From Niabella aurantiaca DSM 17617 (GTDB taxonomy: Bacteria > Bacteroidota > Bacteroidia > Chitinophagales > Chitinophagaceae), in the NCBI RefSeq assembly GCF_000374125.1, contig NZ_KB893638.1, positions 1-34,993 on the forward strand: DNA of 34,993 nucleotides, written 5' to 3'. Position 1 is the stretch's first letter; each line of letters opens with the position of its first letter. This document shows positions 15,637-24,280 of the stretch, in pieces. Below the pieces are notes generated by a model that worked only from the letters and a program-made list of their open reading frames with translations, was not told the origin of the DNA and ran no database searches. The position numbers were made by a program, and so were the translations under genes.

Positions 15637-16692
15637 ATGACTACGCTGAAAGGTCCGGGTATTTTTCTGGCACAGTTTGCCGGTGATCAGGCCCCGTTCA
15701 ACAACCTGCAGTCCATTTGCACCTGGGCGGCATCGCTGGGGTTTAAGGGGGTACAGATCCCTACCAATAACGACCAGTTCATCGACCTGCAGAAAGCAGC
15801 CGAAAGCAAAACGTATGCGGACGAGATCAAAGGCATCGTGCAGGAATGTGGTATGGAGATCACCGAGCTCTCCACCCATTTGCAGGGGCAGCTGGTGGCC
15901 GTGCATCCCGCCTATGATCTGCTGTTCGATTCCTTTGCCCCCGACGCGGTACGGAACAACTCCAGGGCCCGTACAGAATGGGCGATACAGCAAATGAAAT
16001 ACGGAGCCAAAGCTTCCCAGAACCTGGGATTGAATGCGCATGCAACATTTAGCGGTTCCCTATTATGGCATACCTTCCATCCCTGGCCGCAACGGCCGGC
16101 GGGATTGGTGGAAGAAGGATTTACAGAGCTGGCCCGGCGATGGACACCTATATTGAATGCGTTTGATGAATGCGGAGTGGATGTTTGTTATGAGATCCAT
16201 CCCGGCGAAGACCTGTTTGATGGTGATACCTATGAAATGTTCCTGGGAAAAGTACAGAATCACCCGAGGGCCTGCCTGCTTTATGACCCCTCACATTTTG
16301 TGTTGCAATGCCTCGACTATATCGAATACATTGATATTTTTCACGAACGCATCAAAGCCTTCCACGTAAAAGATTCGGAGTTTAATCCCACCGGGAAGAA
16401 GGGCGCTTTTGGCGGATACCAACCCTGGCTGAAAAGAGCCGGACGCTACCGGAGCCCGGGCGATGGCCAGGTGGATTTCAAAACTATTTTTTCCAAGCTG
16501 GCAGAATACGATTTTAAAGGATGGGCGGTAATGGAATGGGAATGCTGCCTGAAGCACCCGGAAGACGGAGCAAGGGAAGGAGCACAGTTCATTAAAGACC
16601 ACATCATCCGGGTTACCGAAAAAGCGTTTGACGATTTTGCGGCTACGGTGAAAGATGATGCATTAAATAAGAAAATTTTAGGGATCAATTAA
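15637..16692 (+). CDS. Cytosolic sugar phosphate isomerase/epimerase-like protein
   Basis: A 351-residue TIM-barrel protein without a signal peptide, unlike its two leftward relatives. Family signatures are WAASLGFKGVQIPTNN at the N-terminus, ITELSTHLQGQLVAVHPAYD, CYEIHPGEDLFDG (a metal-ligand Glu and a substrate His), LLYDPSHFVLQCLDY (Asp and His), AFHVKDSEF and GWAVMEWECCLKHP (the last Glu). This subgroup is a frequent neighbour of Gfo/Idh-type oxidoreductases and acts on keto-sugar intermediates, though exact reactions are rarely proven. First gene of a rightward operon with cytochrome c, DUF1080 and GH35 genes (gaps 35, 18 and 18 bp). Confidence 0.87.
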   Translation: MTTLKGPGIFLAQFAGDQAPFNNLQSICTWAASLGFKGVQIPTNNDQFIDLQKAAESKTYADEIKGIVQECGMEITELSTHLQGQLVAVHPAYDLLFDSFAPDAVRNNSRARTEWAIQQMKYGAKASQNLGLNAHATFSGSLLWHTFHPWPQRPAGLVEEGFTELARRWTPILNAFDECGVDVCYEIHPGEDLFDGDTYEMFLGKVQNHPRACLLYDPSHFVLQCLDYIEYIDIFHERIKAFHVKDSEFNPTGKKGAFGGYQPWLKRAGRYRSPGDGQVDFKTIFSKLAEYDFKGWAVMEWECCLKHPEDGAREGAQFIKDHIIRVTEKAFDDFAATVKDDALNKKILGIN

Positions 16693-16727
16693 TATCTTTA
16701 TAAAAAAAACAAACAAATAGACAGATC

Positions 16728-17129
16728 ATGAAGAAGATTATTTTATCTGCGGTTGTATTGGCAACGATAGCCGTTGCTTGTGGCGGAGGAGAAGAAAAGA
16801 AGACGGAAGGCGCGGGGCCGGAAGCCAAACCCACCGAAAAAACTTCCGACGTATCAGCGAATCCCGACTACCAGGCCGGGCTGGCATTGGTTGGCCAGTA
16901 CCAGTGTATCACCTGCCATAAGATCGATGAAAAGCTGACCGGGCCTGCCTACAGGGATGTAGCCAACAAATATGCAGGTGCTGATGATGCCACCATCACC
17001 AAACTGGCGCAGAAAGTTATTTCCGGCGGAAGCGGCGTTTGGGGAGAAGTACCCATGACTCCGCACCCGAATGTGTCTGAAGCCGATGCAAAAACCATGG
17101 TGAAATATGTTTTGCTGTTAAAAAAATAA
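16728..17129 (+). CDS. Lipoprotein cytochrome c (c551-like)
   Basis: A 133-residue protein: lipoprotein signal ending in AVAC (lipidated Cys18), a Glu/Lys/Thr-rich linker to about residue 50, and a single-haem domain. The haem site is CITCH (about residues 63-67) and the sixth ligand is probably Met in GEVPMTPHP. It resembles small cytochromes c551/c552 that carry electrons in the periplasm. In sugar loci such cytochromes take electrons from periplasmic sugar dehydrogenases; no such dehydrogenase is visible here. It lies 35 bp after the TIM-barrel gene and 18 bp before the DUF1080 gene, clearly in one operon. Confidence 0.92.
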   Translation: MKKIILSAVVLATIAVACGGGEEKKTEGAGPEAKPTEKTSDVSANPDYQAGLALVGQYQCITCHKIDEKLTGPAYRDVANKYAGADDATITKLAQKVISGGSGVWGEVPMTPHPNVSEADAKTMVKYVLLLKK

Positions 17130-17147
17130 CCCCATTAAACCTGAATT

Positions 17148-17882
17148 ATGACAAAGATCCTTTTGATGGCTGTCGCCCTGGGCCTTACGGCTTATTCCTG
17201 CTCCGGTCAGAAACACGGACAAACGGGGGAAACCCCTGCGAACACGCTCAGCAAAAAAGAAAAAGCAGCCGGGTGGAAGCTGCTCTTCAATGGTTCGTCG
17301 ACCACCGGCTGGCACACTTATGGTACCGCTGCTGCAGGAACTGCCTGGCAGGCCACAGACGGCACCCTGCACCTTGATGGTGATGCCAAATCCGGAAGGG
17401 GCGACCTGATCAGCGATGAAGAATATAGCAACTTCGAGTTGCAGCTCGACTGGAAGATTTCTCAAAAAGGGAATAGCGGTATTTGTCTGTATGTGATCGA
17501 CAACAAAGACAAATACAAATACATGTGGTACACAGGGCTTGAAATGCAGATCCTGGACAATGATGGTCACCCGGACGGAAAGATCACCAAACACCGCGCC
17601 GGAGACCTGTATGATCTTATAAAAAGCAGCAGCGAGCCGGTAAAGGCCGTAGGAGACTGGAACCATGTAGCCATCAAGAGCCTGAATGGCAAGCTGGATT
17701 TTTATCTGAATGGTGTTCATATCGTTGACACTCATCTCTGGGACGATAACTGGCGTACGCTGGTGGCCGGAAGCAAGTTTAAGAATCTTCCGGATTTTAC
17801 CGCTTTCAAATCCGGCCATATCGGTTTGCAGGACCACGGCAATACCGTTTGGTTCCGCAACATCAAAGTAAGAAGACTCTAA
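17148..17882 (+). CDS. DUF1080 (3-keto-disaccharide hydrolase-like) lipoprotein
   Basis: A 244-residue lipoprotein (signal ending AYSC, lipidated Cys18) with the DUF1080 concanavalin-like fold: WKLLFNGSSTTGWH at about 43-56, the strand YSNFELQLDWKISQKGNSGI, the motif GLEMQILDNDGHPDG, and the closing GHIGLQDHGNTVWFRNIKVRRL. These are the standard DUF1080 landmarks. Members have been linked to cleavage of 3-keto-glycosides. That fits a locus with TIM-barrel isomerases and a glycosidase, but activity here is inferred from the family. It probably sits on the periplasmic face of the inner or outer membrane. Normal length. Confidence 0.9.
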   Translation: MTKILLMAVALGLTAYSCSGQKHGQTGETPANTLSKKEKAAGWKLLFNGSSTTGWHTYGTAAAGTAWQATDGTLHLDGDAKSGRGDLISDEEYSNFELQLDWKISQKGNSGICLYVIDNKDKYKYMWYTGLEMQILDNDGHPDGKITKHRAGDLYDLIKSSSEPVKAVGDWNHVAIKSLNGKLDFYLNGVHIVDTHLWDDNWRTLVAGSKFKNLPDFTAFKSGHIGLQDHGNTVWFRNIKVRRL

Positions 17883-17900
17883 TTTCATCTTTACGCATCC

Positions 17901-20240
17901 ATGTACTGCTACAGAAGATTCAGCTGTTGCCTGATTCTTGTGCTTGCCCTTTTGTTCTTTTATAAAGGGGCAACAGCACAAAATGCACCGGCAACCTTTA
18001 CCATTGGCGATACCAGTTTTTTGCTCAACAACCAGCCGTTTGTGATCCGGTGCGGGGAAATGCATTATACCCGCATGCCCAGGGCCTACTGGCAGCATCG
18101 GCTGCGGATGGCAAAGGCGATGGGGTTAAATACGGTATGTGCTTATCTTTTTTGGAACTATACAGAGCGGGAGCCCGGTAAGTTCGATTGGACAGGGCAG
18201 GCCGATGCCGCTGCGTTTTGCCGTATGGCACAGCAGGAGGGCCTGTATGTGATCCTGCGCCCGGGGCCTTATTCCTGTGCGGAATGGGAGTTTGGCGGAT
18301 TCCCCTGGTGGCTGCTGAAAGACAAGAGCATGCGCGTGCGTACGCAGCATCCGTACTATCTGGAAGCATCCAGGCGTTACCTGCTGGAAGTAGGAAAGCA
18401 ACTGGCGCCCCTCCAGATCAGCAAAGGGGGCAATATCCTGATGGTACAGGTGGAAAATGAATATGGCAGCTTTGGATCCGATAAAGCCTATATCGGACAG
18501 ATCCGCGATTACCTTAAAGAGGCAGGCTTCACTGTTCCGTTTTTTACCTGCGACGGACCGGTACAATTAAAAAATGATATACGGCCGGATATCTTTGCGG
18601 CGGTTAATTTTGGCGGCAATCCCGAAAGTGGCTTTAAAGCATTAAGAGCAGTACAGACGCATGGTCCGCTGATGTGTGCAGAATATTACCCGGGTTGGTT
18701 CGACAGCTGGGGGCGGGCGCACCATACCGGCTCCAGCCAGCGGGTGATCGATGAGCTGAAATGGATGCTGGATCATCATGCTTCCTTCAGCATTTATATG
18801 GCACATGGCGGTACCACGTTTGGCACTTACAGTGGCGCCAATGCGCCGCCTTACCTGCCGCAAACCAGCAGCTATGATTATGATGCTCCGATAAATGAAG
18901 CGGGCAATGCCACGCCCAAATTCTATGCCATCCGTACGCTGCTTGGCAAATACCTGCAGCCCGGCGAAACGCTTCCCGATGTGCCCCGGGCCACAGAAGT
19001 GCAGGCAGTGCCCGTCATCCGTTTTACTGCAGCCGCTTCCTTGTGGAGCAATCTGCCGCCCGCTGTTGTTTCAGATACCGCTATGCTGATGGAAGATCTC
19101 AACCAGGGCTATGGTGCCGTGCTTTATGAAACCATGCTGCCGGCAGGAGGCGCGTCGGTCCTTCGCTTTGAAGATGTGCACGACTATGCGCTTGTGTACA
19201 TCAATAAAAAACAGGCGGGGATCATTGACCGGAGGAAAGGGCATTTTACGGTGGATATTCCCGCACGGACAAAGGCGGCCCCGTTACAGATCCTGGTAGA
19301 AGCAACCGGGCGTATAAACTATGGCCACCTGATGCACGACCGTAAAGGCATTCACGGAAAAGTACTCCTGGATGATGGCAAAACAACAAAAGAACTGAAA
19401 CACTGGAAAAATCATCCCATCTCATTGGGCGACCAGACGATCCCGGTAAAATATGCACCGCTTTCGAAAACACAGCTTCCAGGCACCGGTTTCTATAAGG
19501 CCGTGTTTGAGGTACAGGATCTGAAGGACACCTACCTGGATATGCGGAGCTGGAACAAAGGGCTGGTGTGGGTCAATGGCATCTGCCTGGGTCGTTACTG
19601 GAACATTGGTCCAACGCAAACCATGTATCTGCCGGGCTGCTGGCTGAAAAAAGGAACGAACGAAGTAGTGGTCTTCGATCTGTTGGGTACTTCCAGCCCG
19701 GAGCTCCGGGGGTTAAGCAAACCCATTCTGGACTCTGTTACCGAACAACGTGCCCAGGGCCATAAGACCGCAGCGCAAAAATGGCTGATCCCGCCTTCCC
19801 GGGCTTACCATACCGGTACTTTTGACAACAGCAAGGAATGGCAAACAGCATCCTTTAAACCCGTAACGGCAACGTATTTCTGTCTTGAAGCCTTAAACGA
19901 GTTTCAACACCAGCCCTATGCTTCGGCGGCAGAGCTGATCCTGCTTACGGAAGATGGAAAAGAAATTCCGCGCAGTGCCTGGAAGGTGGTGTATGCCGAC
20001 AGTGAAGAGCTGGAAGGCGACGATGGGAATGCAGCCAATCTTTTTGACCTGCAGTTCACCAGTATCTGGCACACGGAGTGGCAGGCCAAAAGCCCAAAAC
20101 ATCCGCACCGCGTGGTCATCAGCCTTGGAAAGGCCTATAAGATCGGCGGGTTAAAATTGCTGCCCCGGCAGGACAATCCCAATGGGCGGATCAAAGATTA
20201 CCGGCTGTATTTTTCGGTAACGCCGTTCAAAGGCCTGTAA
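17901..20240 (+). CDS. GH35 beta-galactosidase with C-terminal F5/8-type domain
   Basis: A 779-residue secreted enzyme that releases terminal beta-linked galactose. Signal peptide about residues 1-27 (ends near ATAQN). GH35 barrel about 30-350: PRAYWQHRLRMAKAMGLNTV, WNYTEREPGKFDW, LRPGPYSCAEWEFGG. The acid/base is Glu187 in VENEYGSFG and the nucleophile is Glu261 in CAEYYPGWFDSWG; both are intact. Two beta-sandwich domains follow (DLNQGYGAVLYET..., then GTGFYKAVFEV... with WNKGLVWVNGICLGRYW). Residues about 650-779 look like a discoidin-type sugar-binding domain. Last gene of its operon. Specificity (galactan, glycoprotein or other) is not readable. The only ATG that keeps the signal peptide is at 17901. 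Confidence 0.93.
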   Translation: MYCYRRFSCCLILVLALLFFYKGATAQNAPATFTIGDTSFLLNNQPFVIRCGEMHYTRMPRAYWQHRLRMAKAMGLNTVCAYLFWNYTEREPGKFDWTGQADAAAFCRMAQQEGLYVILRPGPYSCAEWEFGGFPWWLLKDKSMRVRTQHPYYLEASRRYLLEVGKQLAPLQISKGGNILMVQVENEYGSFGSDKAYIGQIRDYLKEAGFTVPFFTCDGPVQLKNDIRPDIFAAVNFGGNPESGFKALRAVQTHGPLMCAEYYPGWFDSWGRAHHTGSSQRVIDELKWMLDHHASFSIYMAHGGTTFGTYSGANAPPYLPQTSSYDYDAPINEAGNATPKFYAIRTLLGKYLQPGETLPDVPRATEVQAVPVIRFTAAASLWSNLPPAVVSDTAMLMEDLNQGYGAVLYETMLPAGGASVLRFEDVHDYALVYINKKQAGIIDRRKGHFTVDIPARTKAAPLQILVEATGRINYGHLMHDRKGIHGKVLLDDGKTTKELKHWKNHPISLGDQTIPVKYAPLSKTQLPGTGFYKAVFEVQDLKDTYLDMRSWNKGLVWVNGICLGRYWNIGPTQTMYLPGCWLKKGTNEVVVFDLLGTSSPELRGLSKPILDSVTEQRAQGHKTAAQKWLIPPSRAYHTGTFDNSKEWQTASFKPVTATYFCLEALNEFQHQPYASAAELILLTEDGKEIPRSAWKVVYADSEELEGDDGNAANLFDLQFTSIWHTEWQAKSPKHPHRVVISLGKAYKIGGLKLLPRQDNPNGRIKDYRLYFSVTPFKGL

Positions 20241-20501
20241 GAATCGGGTGAACAGCGATCAATTTGAAGATTTAAAAATGTGTCAATAGCCCGTTAGTAG
20301 CATACCGGGTATGAGATGGATTTAACGTTAAACAGGGAACAATTTGAAATTCGCGAATGTGGGAATGTGAAAGAAATGTGGAAATGAAGATCCGGAGCTT
20401 TCGGAAGAAAACCCAACGTCGGGCATAAAACCTCAAACCAGAAATCTGTTCGTATCATTCGGAAGCGAAGCGCGGATCTAATGTTAAACCTGGAACAGCG
20501 A
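20241..20501. repeat. Intergenic stretch with decayed repeats
   Basis: No gene. It contains GAACAGCGATCAATTTGAAG followed by ATTTAAAAATGTG (about 20250-20282), a second related piece GGGAACAATTTGAAATT near 20335 followed by short units with AATGTG, and GTTAAACCTGGAACAGCGATT near 20480. Similar pieces appear at about 21918-22012 (reverse orientation) and 27310-27360, so this seems to be a degenerate interspersed repeat. Confidence 0.4.
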
Positions 20502-21014
20502 TTATTTTTTCCTCAGGACCTTTAATGCCCGGCTGCGGACACCGGGAGGAGCGTTGGGAAGAACAAATGTTACGGCTGTCTTTAACTCCGGCAATATCTC
20601 CGGGTAATCGTCGGTCATACGGGAAAGGATACCGATGGCAAAAGCCCGGGAAGCGATGGTCTCTTCCGGGTCTTCCAGTATCCGGAAACAGCTGTCCATA
20701 ACCGGCCCATGAAATTTTTTGGGTATTCCCGGCCCCTGATCCATCAAACGCAGGATATTTCTTTTTACGGCCGGTGGCTGGGCGGGGTTGTTTAACAAGG
20801 CGATGATCTTTTTATAGTGCGGGGTGATCAATTCCGGATGGCGGATCACACAATAGCTCATTGGCCAGGCGGCCCTTTGCACCACCCGTGGCTCATTGTT
20901 TAAAAAAAGGGTAAACAGCTGGTCAAACCGTTTTTGATCGGCCCCGATCCACTGAACGATCTGCTCCACATCTTCTTTCCGGATGGCTGTCGACAGCAAT
21001 ACAGGCAGGTTCAT
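20502..21014 (-). CDS. HEAT-repeat-like protein
   Basis: A 170-residue, all-helical cytosolic protein. Pairs of helices repeat with a spacing of about 35 residues (RVVQRAAWPMSYCVIRHPELI, PPAVKRNILRLMDQG, ETIASRAFAIGILSRMTDDYPEI, PGVRSRALKVLRK), the pattern of HEAT or armadillo repeats used for binding other proteins. No catalytic motif was found. Homologues are common in this phylum as small proteins of unknown role. It starts 62 bp from the end of the Bax-inhibitor-1 gene, with that gene's terminator between them, so it probably has its own promoter. Confidence 0.65.
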   Translation of the reverse strand: MNLPVLLSTAIRKEDVEQIVQWIGADQKRFDQLFTLFLNNEPRVVQRAAWPMSYCVIRHPELITPHYKKIIALLNNPAQPPAVKRNILRLMDQGPGIPKKFHGPVMDSCFRILEDPEETIASRAFAIGILSRMTDDYPEILPELKTAVTFVLPNAPPGVRSRALKVLRKK

Positions 21015-21032
21015 GACATCATAGTTTCAATG

Positions 21033-21056
21033 AAAAAAGCCGGGGTTACCGGCTTT
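21033..21056 (-). terminator. Intrinsic terminator of the Bax-inhibitor-1 gene
   Basis: On the minus strand AAAGCCGG, a five-base loop, CCGGCTTT, then further T residues (six in all at 21033-21038). A perfect eight-pair stem, 21 bp after the stop codon. The plus strand side has CAAAAAA after the stem, so it is directed leftward. Confidence 0.82.
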
Positions 21057-21076
21057 CAAAAAATAATCTCCTAATA

Positions 21077-21814
21077 TCAGTTCCTCCTGCCAAACAAACG
21101 CAGCAGCATCAGGAACAGGTTGATGAAATCGAGGTAAAGGCTTAAAGCCCCCATAATGGCCAGCTTCTTTACATCACCTGCAATTACGTTTCCTTCCTGG
21201 TCGATCCCTTCACCGATCCTTTTTAATTTCTGAACGTCGTACGCGGTTAACCCGGTAAATACGATCACCCCGATAAAGCTGATGATATAGCTCATGGAAT
21301 CGCTTTTCAGGAACCAGTTTACAATAGAGGCAATGATGATCCCGATCAGACCCATCATCATGATCCGTCCCATAGAAGTAAGGTCCTGCTTGGTCGTATA
21401 GCCCATTACGGCCATTACGCCAAACATCAGGGCCGCTGTAAGGAAGCAGCCAAACACCGAAGTGCTGGTATATGCCAGTAAGATAAAGCTAAAGCTGACC
21501 CCGTTTATAGCGGAGTAAACCAGCAGCAATGCCATTAGAACAGGTGCGGAGAGCCGGTTGAATGCAAAAGACATTAAGAGCACAAAGCCCAATGGTGCAA
21601 ACATGATGGCATAGAACAACAATTTATTAGATGCGATCGGGTATAGAAATTGTTCCGCATTGGCTGCAAAAAAATAAGCCAATACTGCGGTGATGCCCAG
21701 GGCAACAAACATAAGCGTAAATACATTGGCCATGAAGGAGCGGGATTTTGAACCTACGGCCTCATTCCCTGAAAAAATACTTTCGGGCGTGTTTCTCGAA
21801 TAATTGTCTTCCAT
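21077..21814 (-). CDS. Bax inhibitor-1 / YccA family membrane protein
   Basis: A 245-residue protein with seven hydrophobic segments after a polar N-terminal tail of about 28 residues. Landmarks of the family are ANVFTLMFVALGITAVLAYF (first segment), SAINGVSFSFILLAYTSTSV, FGVMAVMGYTTKQDLTSMG, and FTGLTAYDVQKLKRIGEG with the conserved Asp pair region near the C-terminus, then ALSLYLDFINLFLMLLRLFG. Bacterial members are thought to be pH-sensitive calcium-leak or protease-associated proteins of the inner membrane; the role here is inferred only. Single gene with a terminator just behind it. Confidence 0.92.
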   Translation of the reverse strand: MEDNYSRNTPESIFSGNEAVGSKSRSFMANVFTLMFVALGITAVLAYFFAANAEQFLYPIASNKLLFYAIMFAPLGFVLLMSFAFNRLSAPVLMALLLVYSAINGVSFSFILLAYTSTSVFGCFLTAALMFGVMAVMGYTTKQDLTSMGRIMMMGLIGIIIASIVNWFLKSDSMSYIISFIGVIVFTGLTAYDVQKLKRIGEGIDQEGNVIAGDVKKLAIMGALSLYLDFINLFLMLLRLFGRRN

Positions 21815-22016
21815 TTTCTATAAAATTTAAATGTGAAAATAAGTCAAAAACATTAGGTTACAAAGGATTCGGCTGCTAAAAATGTCTGAAATTTCCTCCA
21901 AAGCCGGCCCCTTTAGCTAAAGAGAGCGTTTAAAGTTCAATGTTAGGATGGCTTTTATACCCGATGCCCGGGTGTCATTTTCAAATCTTCAAATTCCACA
22001 TCCCCGGATTTTCAGA

Positions 22017-23444
22017 TTACCCGGCAGAAGATTTAAACCGTCTCTGGATCCGGTTCAGAGCAGGTCCCGTCATCAGGGTGGTGGAAAGTGCCATGATCAC
22101 CAGGACCGTAAAGATCTCCCTTGAGATCACACCAAGATCGTACCCGATGTTCAGCACCACCAGTTCGGTAAGCCCGCGGGTGTTCATCAGCGCGCCCAGC
22201 TGAAGGCTTTCGCTCCAGGTCTGACCGGTGAACCGTGCGGCCGCGGCGCTGGCGCCAAATTTGGCGATCACCGCAATAATAAAAATAACGATACAAACAC
22301 CCCATAGTGTAGCATTGTTCAGCAAGGCGATCTCTGTTTTCAGTCCTGTGGACACAAAAAATAAAGGCAGCAACAGCAGGAGGGCCACGCTATCGATCTT
22401 TTCGATGAGCTGTACACGGAATTTCATATCCGCCGGCATGATCATTCCCGCCACAAAAGCGCCAAACAAAGCATGTATGCCGATGGCGTCTGTAAGGTAT
22501 GCGGAGGCGATTAAAATGATCATACAAACGGCAATAAAGGGTGTTGTCAGTTTTCCGCCGTTGCTCTTTTTATAGTATTGCTCCATCAAAGGGCGCAATA
22601 CTTTCAGCATGAGTAATATATAGGCAACGGATAACAGGATCGTATATAAGGCGCTCCAGGCAGACCCGGCTTTTACCACGGCAATCACCAGCGCCAGGAT
22701 GCACCAGGCGGTCACATCATCTGCCGCCGCACAGGTAATGGCCAGCACGCCCAGGTTGGTTTTTGAAAGGTTCCGCTCCTGTATGATCCGTGCCAGTACG
22801 GGAAAGGCCGTAATGCTTAAAGAGATGCCGATAAACAGTGCATAGGAGATGAATTGTACGCCACCGGGCGCAAATTGCTCGTAGGTAAAATAAGCAGCGG
22901 CTACACCCAGGGTAAAGGGTACGATAATACTGGTATGACTGATCATTACGGCGGCATTGGTCTTTCCTTTTAGCAAGGAAAGATCCAGTTCAAGCCCCAC
23001 AATAAACATGAACAGTACCAGACCGATCTGGCTCAGCAGGTTGAGGTTGCCCAATGATTGGGGAGGAAAGACGAAGGCCGATACATCCGGGAAATAATAA
23101 CCAAGGAAGGAGGCGCCCAGTAAAATACCCGCAGCCATTTCTCCGATCACACGGGGCTGTCGGATCTTTTTGAACAGGAAACCCATTAAAGAACCGGCCA
23201 GCAGGATCACAAAGATCTGCAGCAGCAATATTGCCAGTGGCTCACGGATGTTGTGCCGCAGTATGGCGGTAAAAGGAACCCCTAATGCCGGCTTGCTTTC
23301 GATGATGGATTTGATGTTTTTTTGCGACTGTAACTGGCCCCCCATAGTGAGGATCCACCAAATGATCGCAATAGCAGCGGCGACCGTTAACACATAGAAA
23401 AGAAGGTTCCTGTATCGTTGCATGCCTGAATATTTCAGCTGCAA
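22017..23444 (-). CDS. Cation:proton antiporter (CPA2/Kef type)
   Basis: A 475-residue inner-membrane protein with about 13-14 hydrophobic segments. An extra segment (FYVLTVAAAIAIIWWILTM) precedes the usual core. The core shows PRVIGEMAAGILLGASFLG, LFMFIVGLELDL, SITAFPVLARIIQE, the paired acids in CAAADDVTAW (ion-binding DD site typical of electrogenic CPA members), IGIHALFGAFVAG and MNTRGLTELVVLNIG. It exchanges Na+ or K+ for protons to control pH and salt. No TrkA-type regulatory domain is attached. The ATG at 23423 (MQRYRN) is an equally good start. It lies 105 bp after the broken copper-associated gene and may be read with that operon. Confidence 0.9.
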   Translation of the reverse strand: MQLKYSGMQRYRNLLFYVLTVAAAIAIIWWILTMGGQLQSQKNIKSIIESKPALGVPFTAILRHNIREPLAILLLQIFVILLAGSLMGFLFKKIRQPRVIGEMAAGILLGASFLGYYFPDVSAFVFPPQSLGNLNLLSQIGLVLFMFIVGLELDLSLLKGKTNAAVMISHTSIIVPFTLGVAAAYFTYEQFAPGGVQFISYALFIGISLSITAFPVLARIIQERNLSKTNLGVLAITCAAADDVTAWCILALVIAVVKAGSAWSALYTILLSVAYILLMLKVLRPLMEQYYKKSNGGKLTTPFIAVCMIILIASAYLTDAIGIHALFGAFVAGMIMPADMKFRVQLIEKIDSVALLLLLPLFFVSTGLKTEIALLNNATLWGVCIVIFIIAVIAKFGASAAAARFTGQTWSESLQLGALMNTRGLTELVVLNIGYDLGVISREIFTVLVIMALSTTLMTGPALNRIQRRFKSSAG

Positions 23445-23549
23445 TATATCCCGTTTCCTTTTAATAGGCAGATTATCTTTATGTCAATACAGGACTGCGG
23501 CCACTGCAGCGCTGAAACAATAGATACCGCCTACGCTTTGTGGTCCGCG

Positions 23550-24258
23550 CTATCCATGATGGTGAGCCGGATGCTGCATTGGAGTGTGCGCCGGTGTCGC
23601 TTCTTTCACATCGAGGGTGAAATCTGCGGTATGTACGATGCCACTTGCATCGAATTGGATCCACATCCGGTAGATCCCTGCTTTTTCAAACTGCGTATGC
23701 GCCACAACCGGAGCACCGGTGCCTGCTTCAGTATGAACGTGCAGGAAATCCTTACAGGTCTGGTGGATGAGGATCAAATGTGCTGCTGCTCCAAGGTATG
23801 GTGACAACGCTGTTGCACGCAGCTGTTCACCTTCGCGTTCGATCCGGAAGGGGAGCAGGGATGCCGCGCCTGTGTGCAAGGGCGCGGCTAGGTCAACTTT
23901 AATGTCAAGACCTCCATCGGTAACTGCCGTTAATTTTTCGCTGCTTGTGGCAACGGGATCGGGACTGTTGCCGGCAATATGCAGTGGGATGGTGTCTACC
24001 GAAGGATCTATCCCTTCCGGTTGATAATCGGCGTACAACAGGTAGTTACCCCCCGGCAGGAAAAGTAACGGCCACCTGGTAGCTGCCGTCCTGCCGCAGC
24101 GCCGGATGCAGATGCCGGAACCAGGTAAGGGTTTCATCCAGAAGGATCAGGTGAAACGCCGCTTCATGCTGGTGTGCCAATCCTACTGTGACCCCGGGAT
24201 CTGTGTGTCCTACCGGCTTAAACAAAAGCTGTATTTCCTTTTTAGCAGTAATGGCTTT
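23550..24258 (-). pseudogene. Copper-associated FixH-like/His-rich protein, frameshifted
   Basis: Two reading frames join at a run of six G (minus strand; C6 at 24049-24054). The upstream frame (24258 to stop 24046) encodes KKEIQLLFKPVGHTDPG...DETLTWFRHLHP...VTFPAGG and then hits TAA. One base earlier the frame continues NYLLYADYQPEG... to 23550. Removing one G restores a continuous protein of about 235 residues, with the pattern HLHP...DGSY...GG.YLLYADY...HVHTEAG...GIYRMWIQFDASG known from a Bacteroidota family near copper genes. The C-terminus is rich in Met/His (HTPMQHPAHHHG), which could bind metal. No ATG starts the upstream frame; ATT at 24252 or TTG at 24225 (after AAAAAGGAAA) are options. 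It could be a true pseudogene, a phase-variable run, or a sequencing error. Confidence 0.72.
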
Positions 24259-24280
24259 TTAAAAGCGCCGTTTTAAACAG

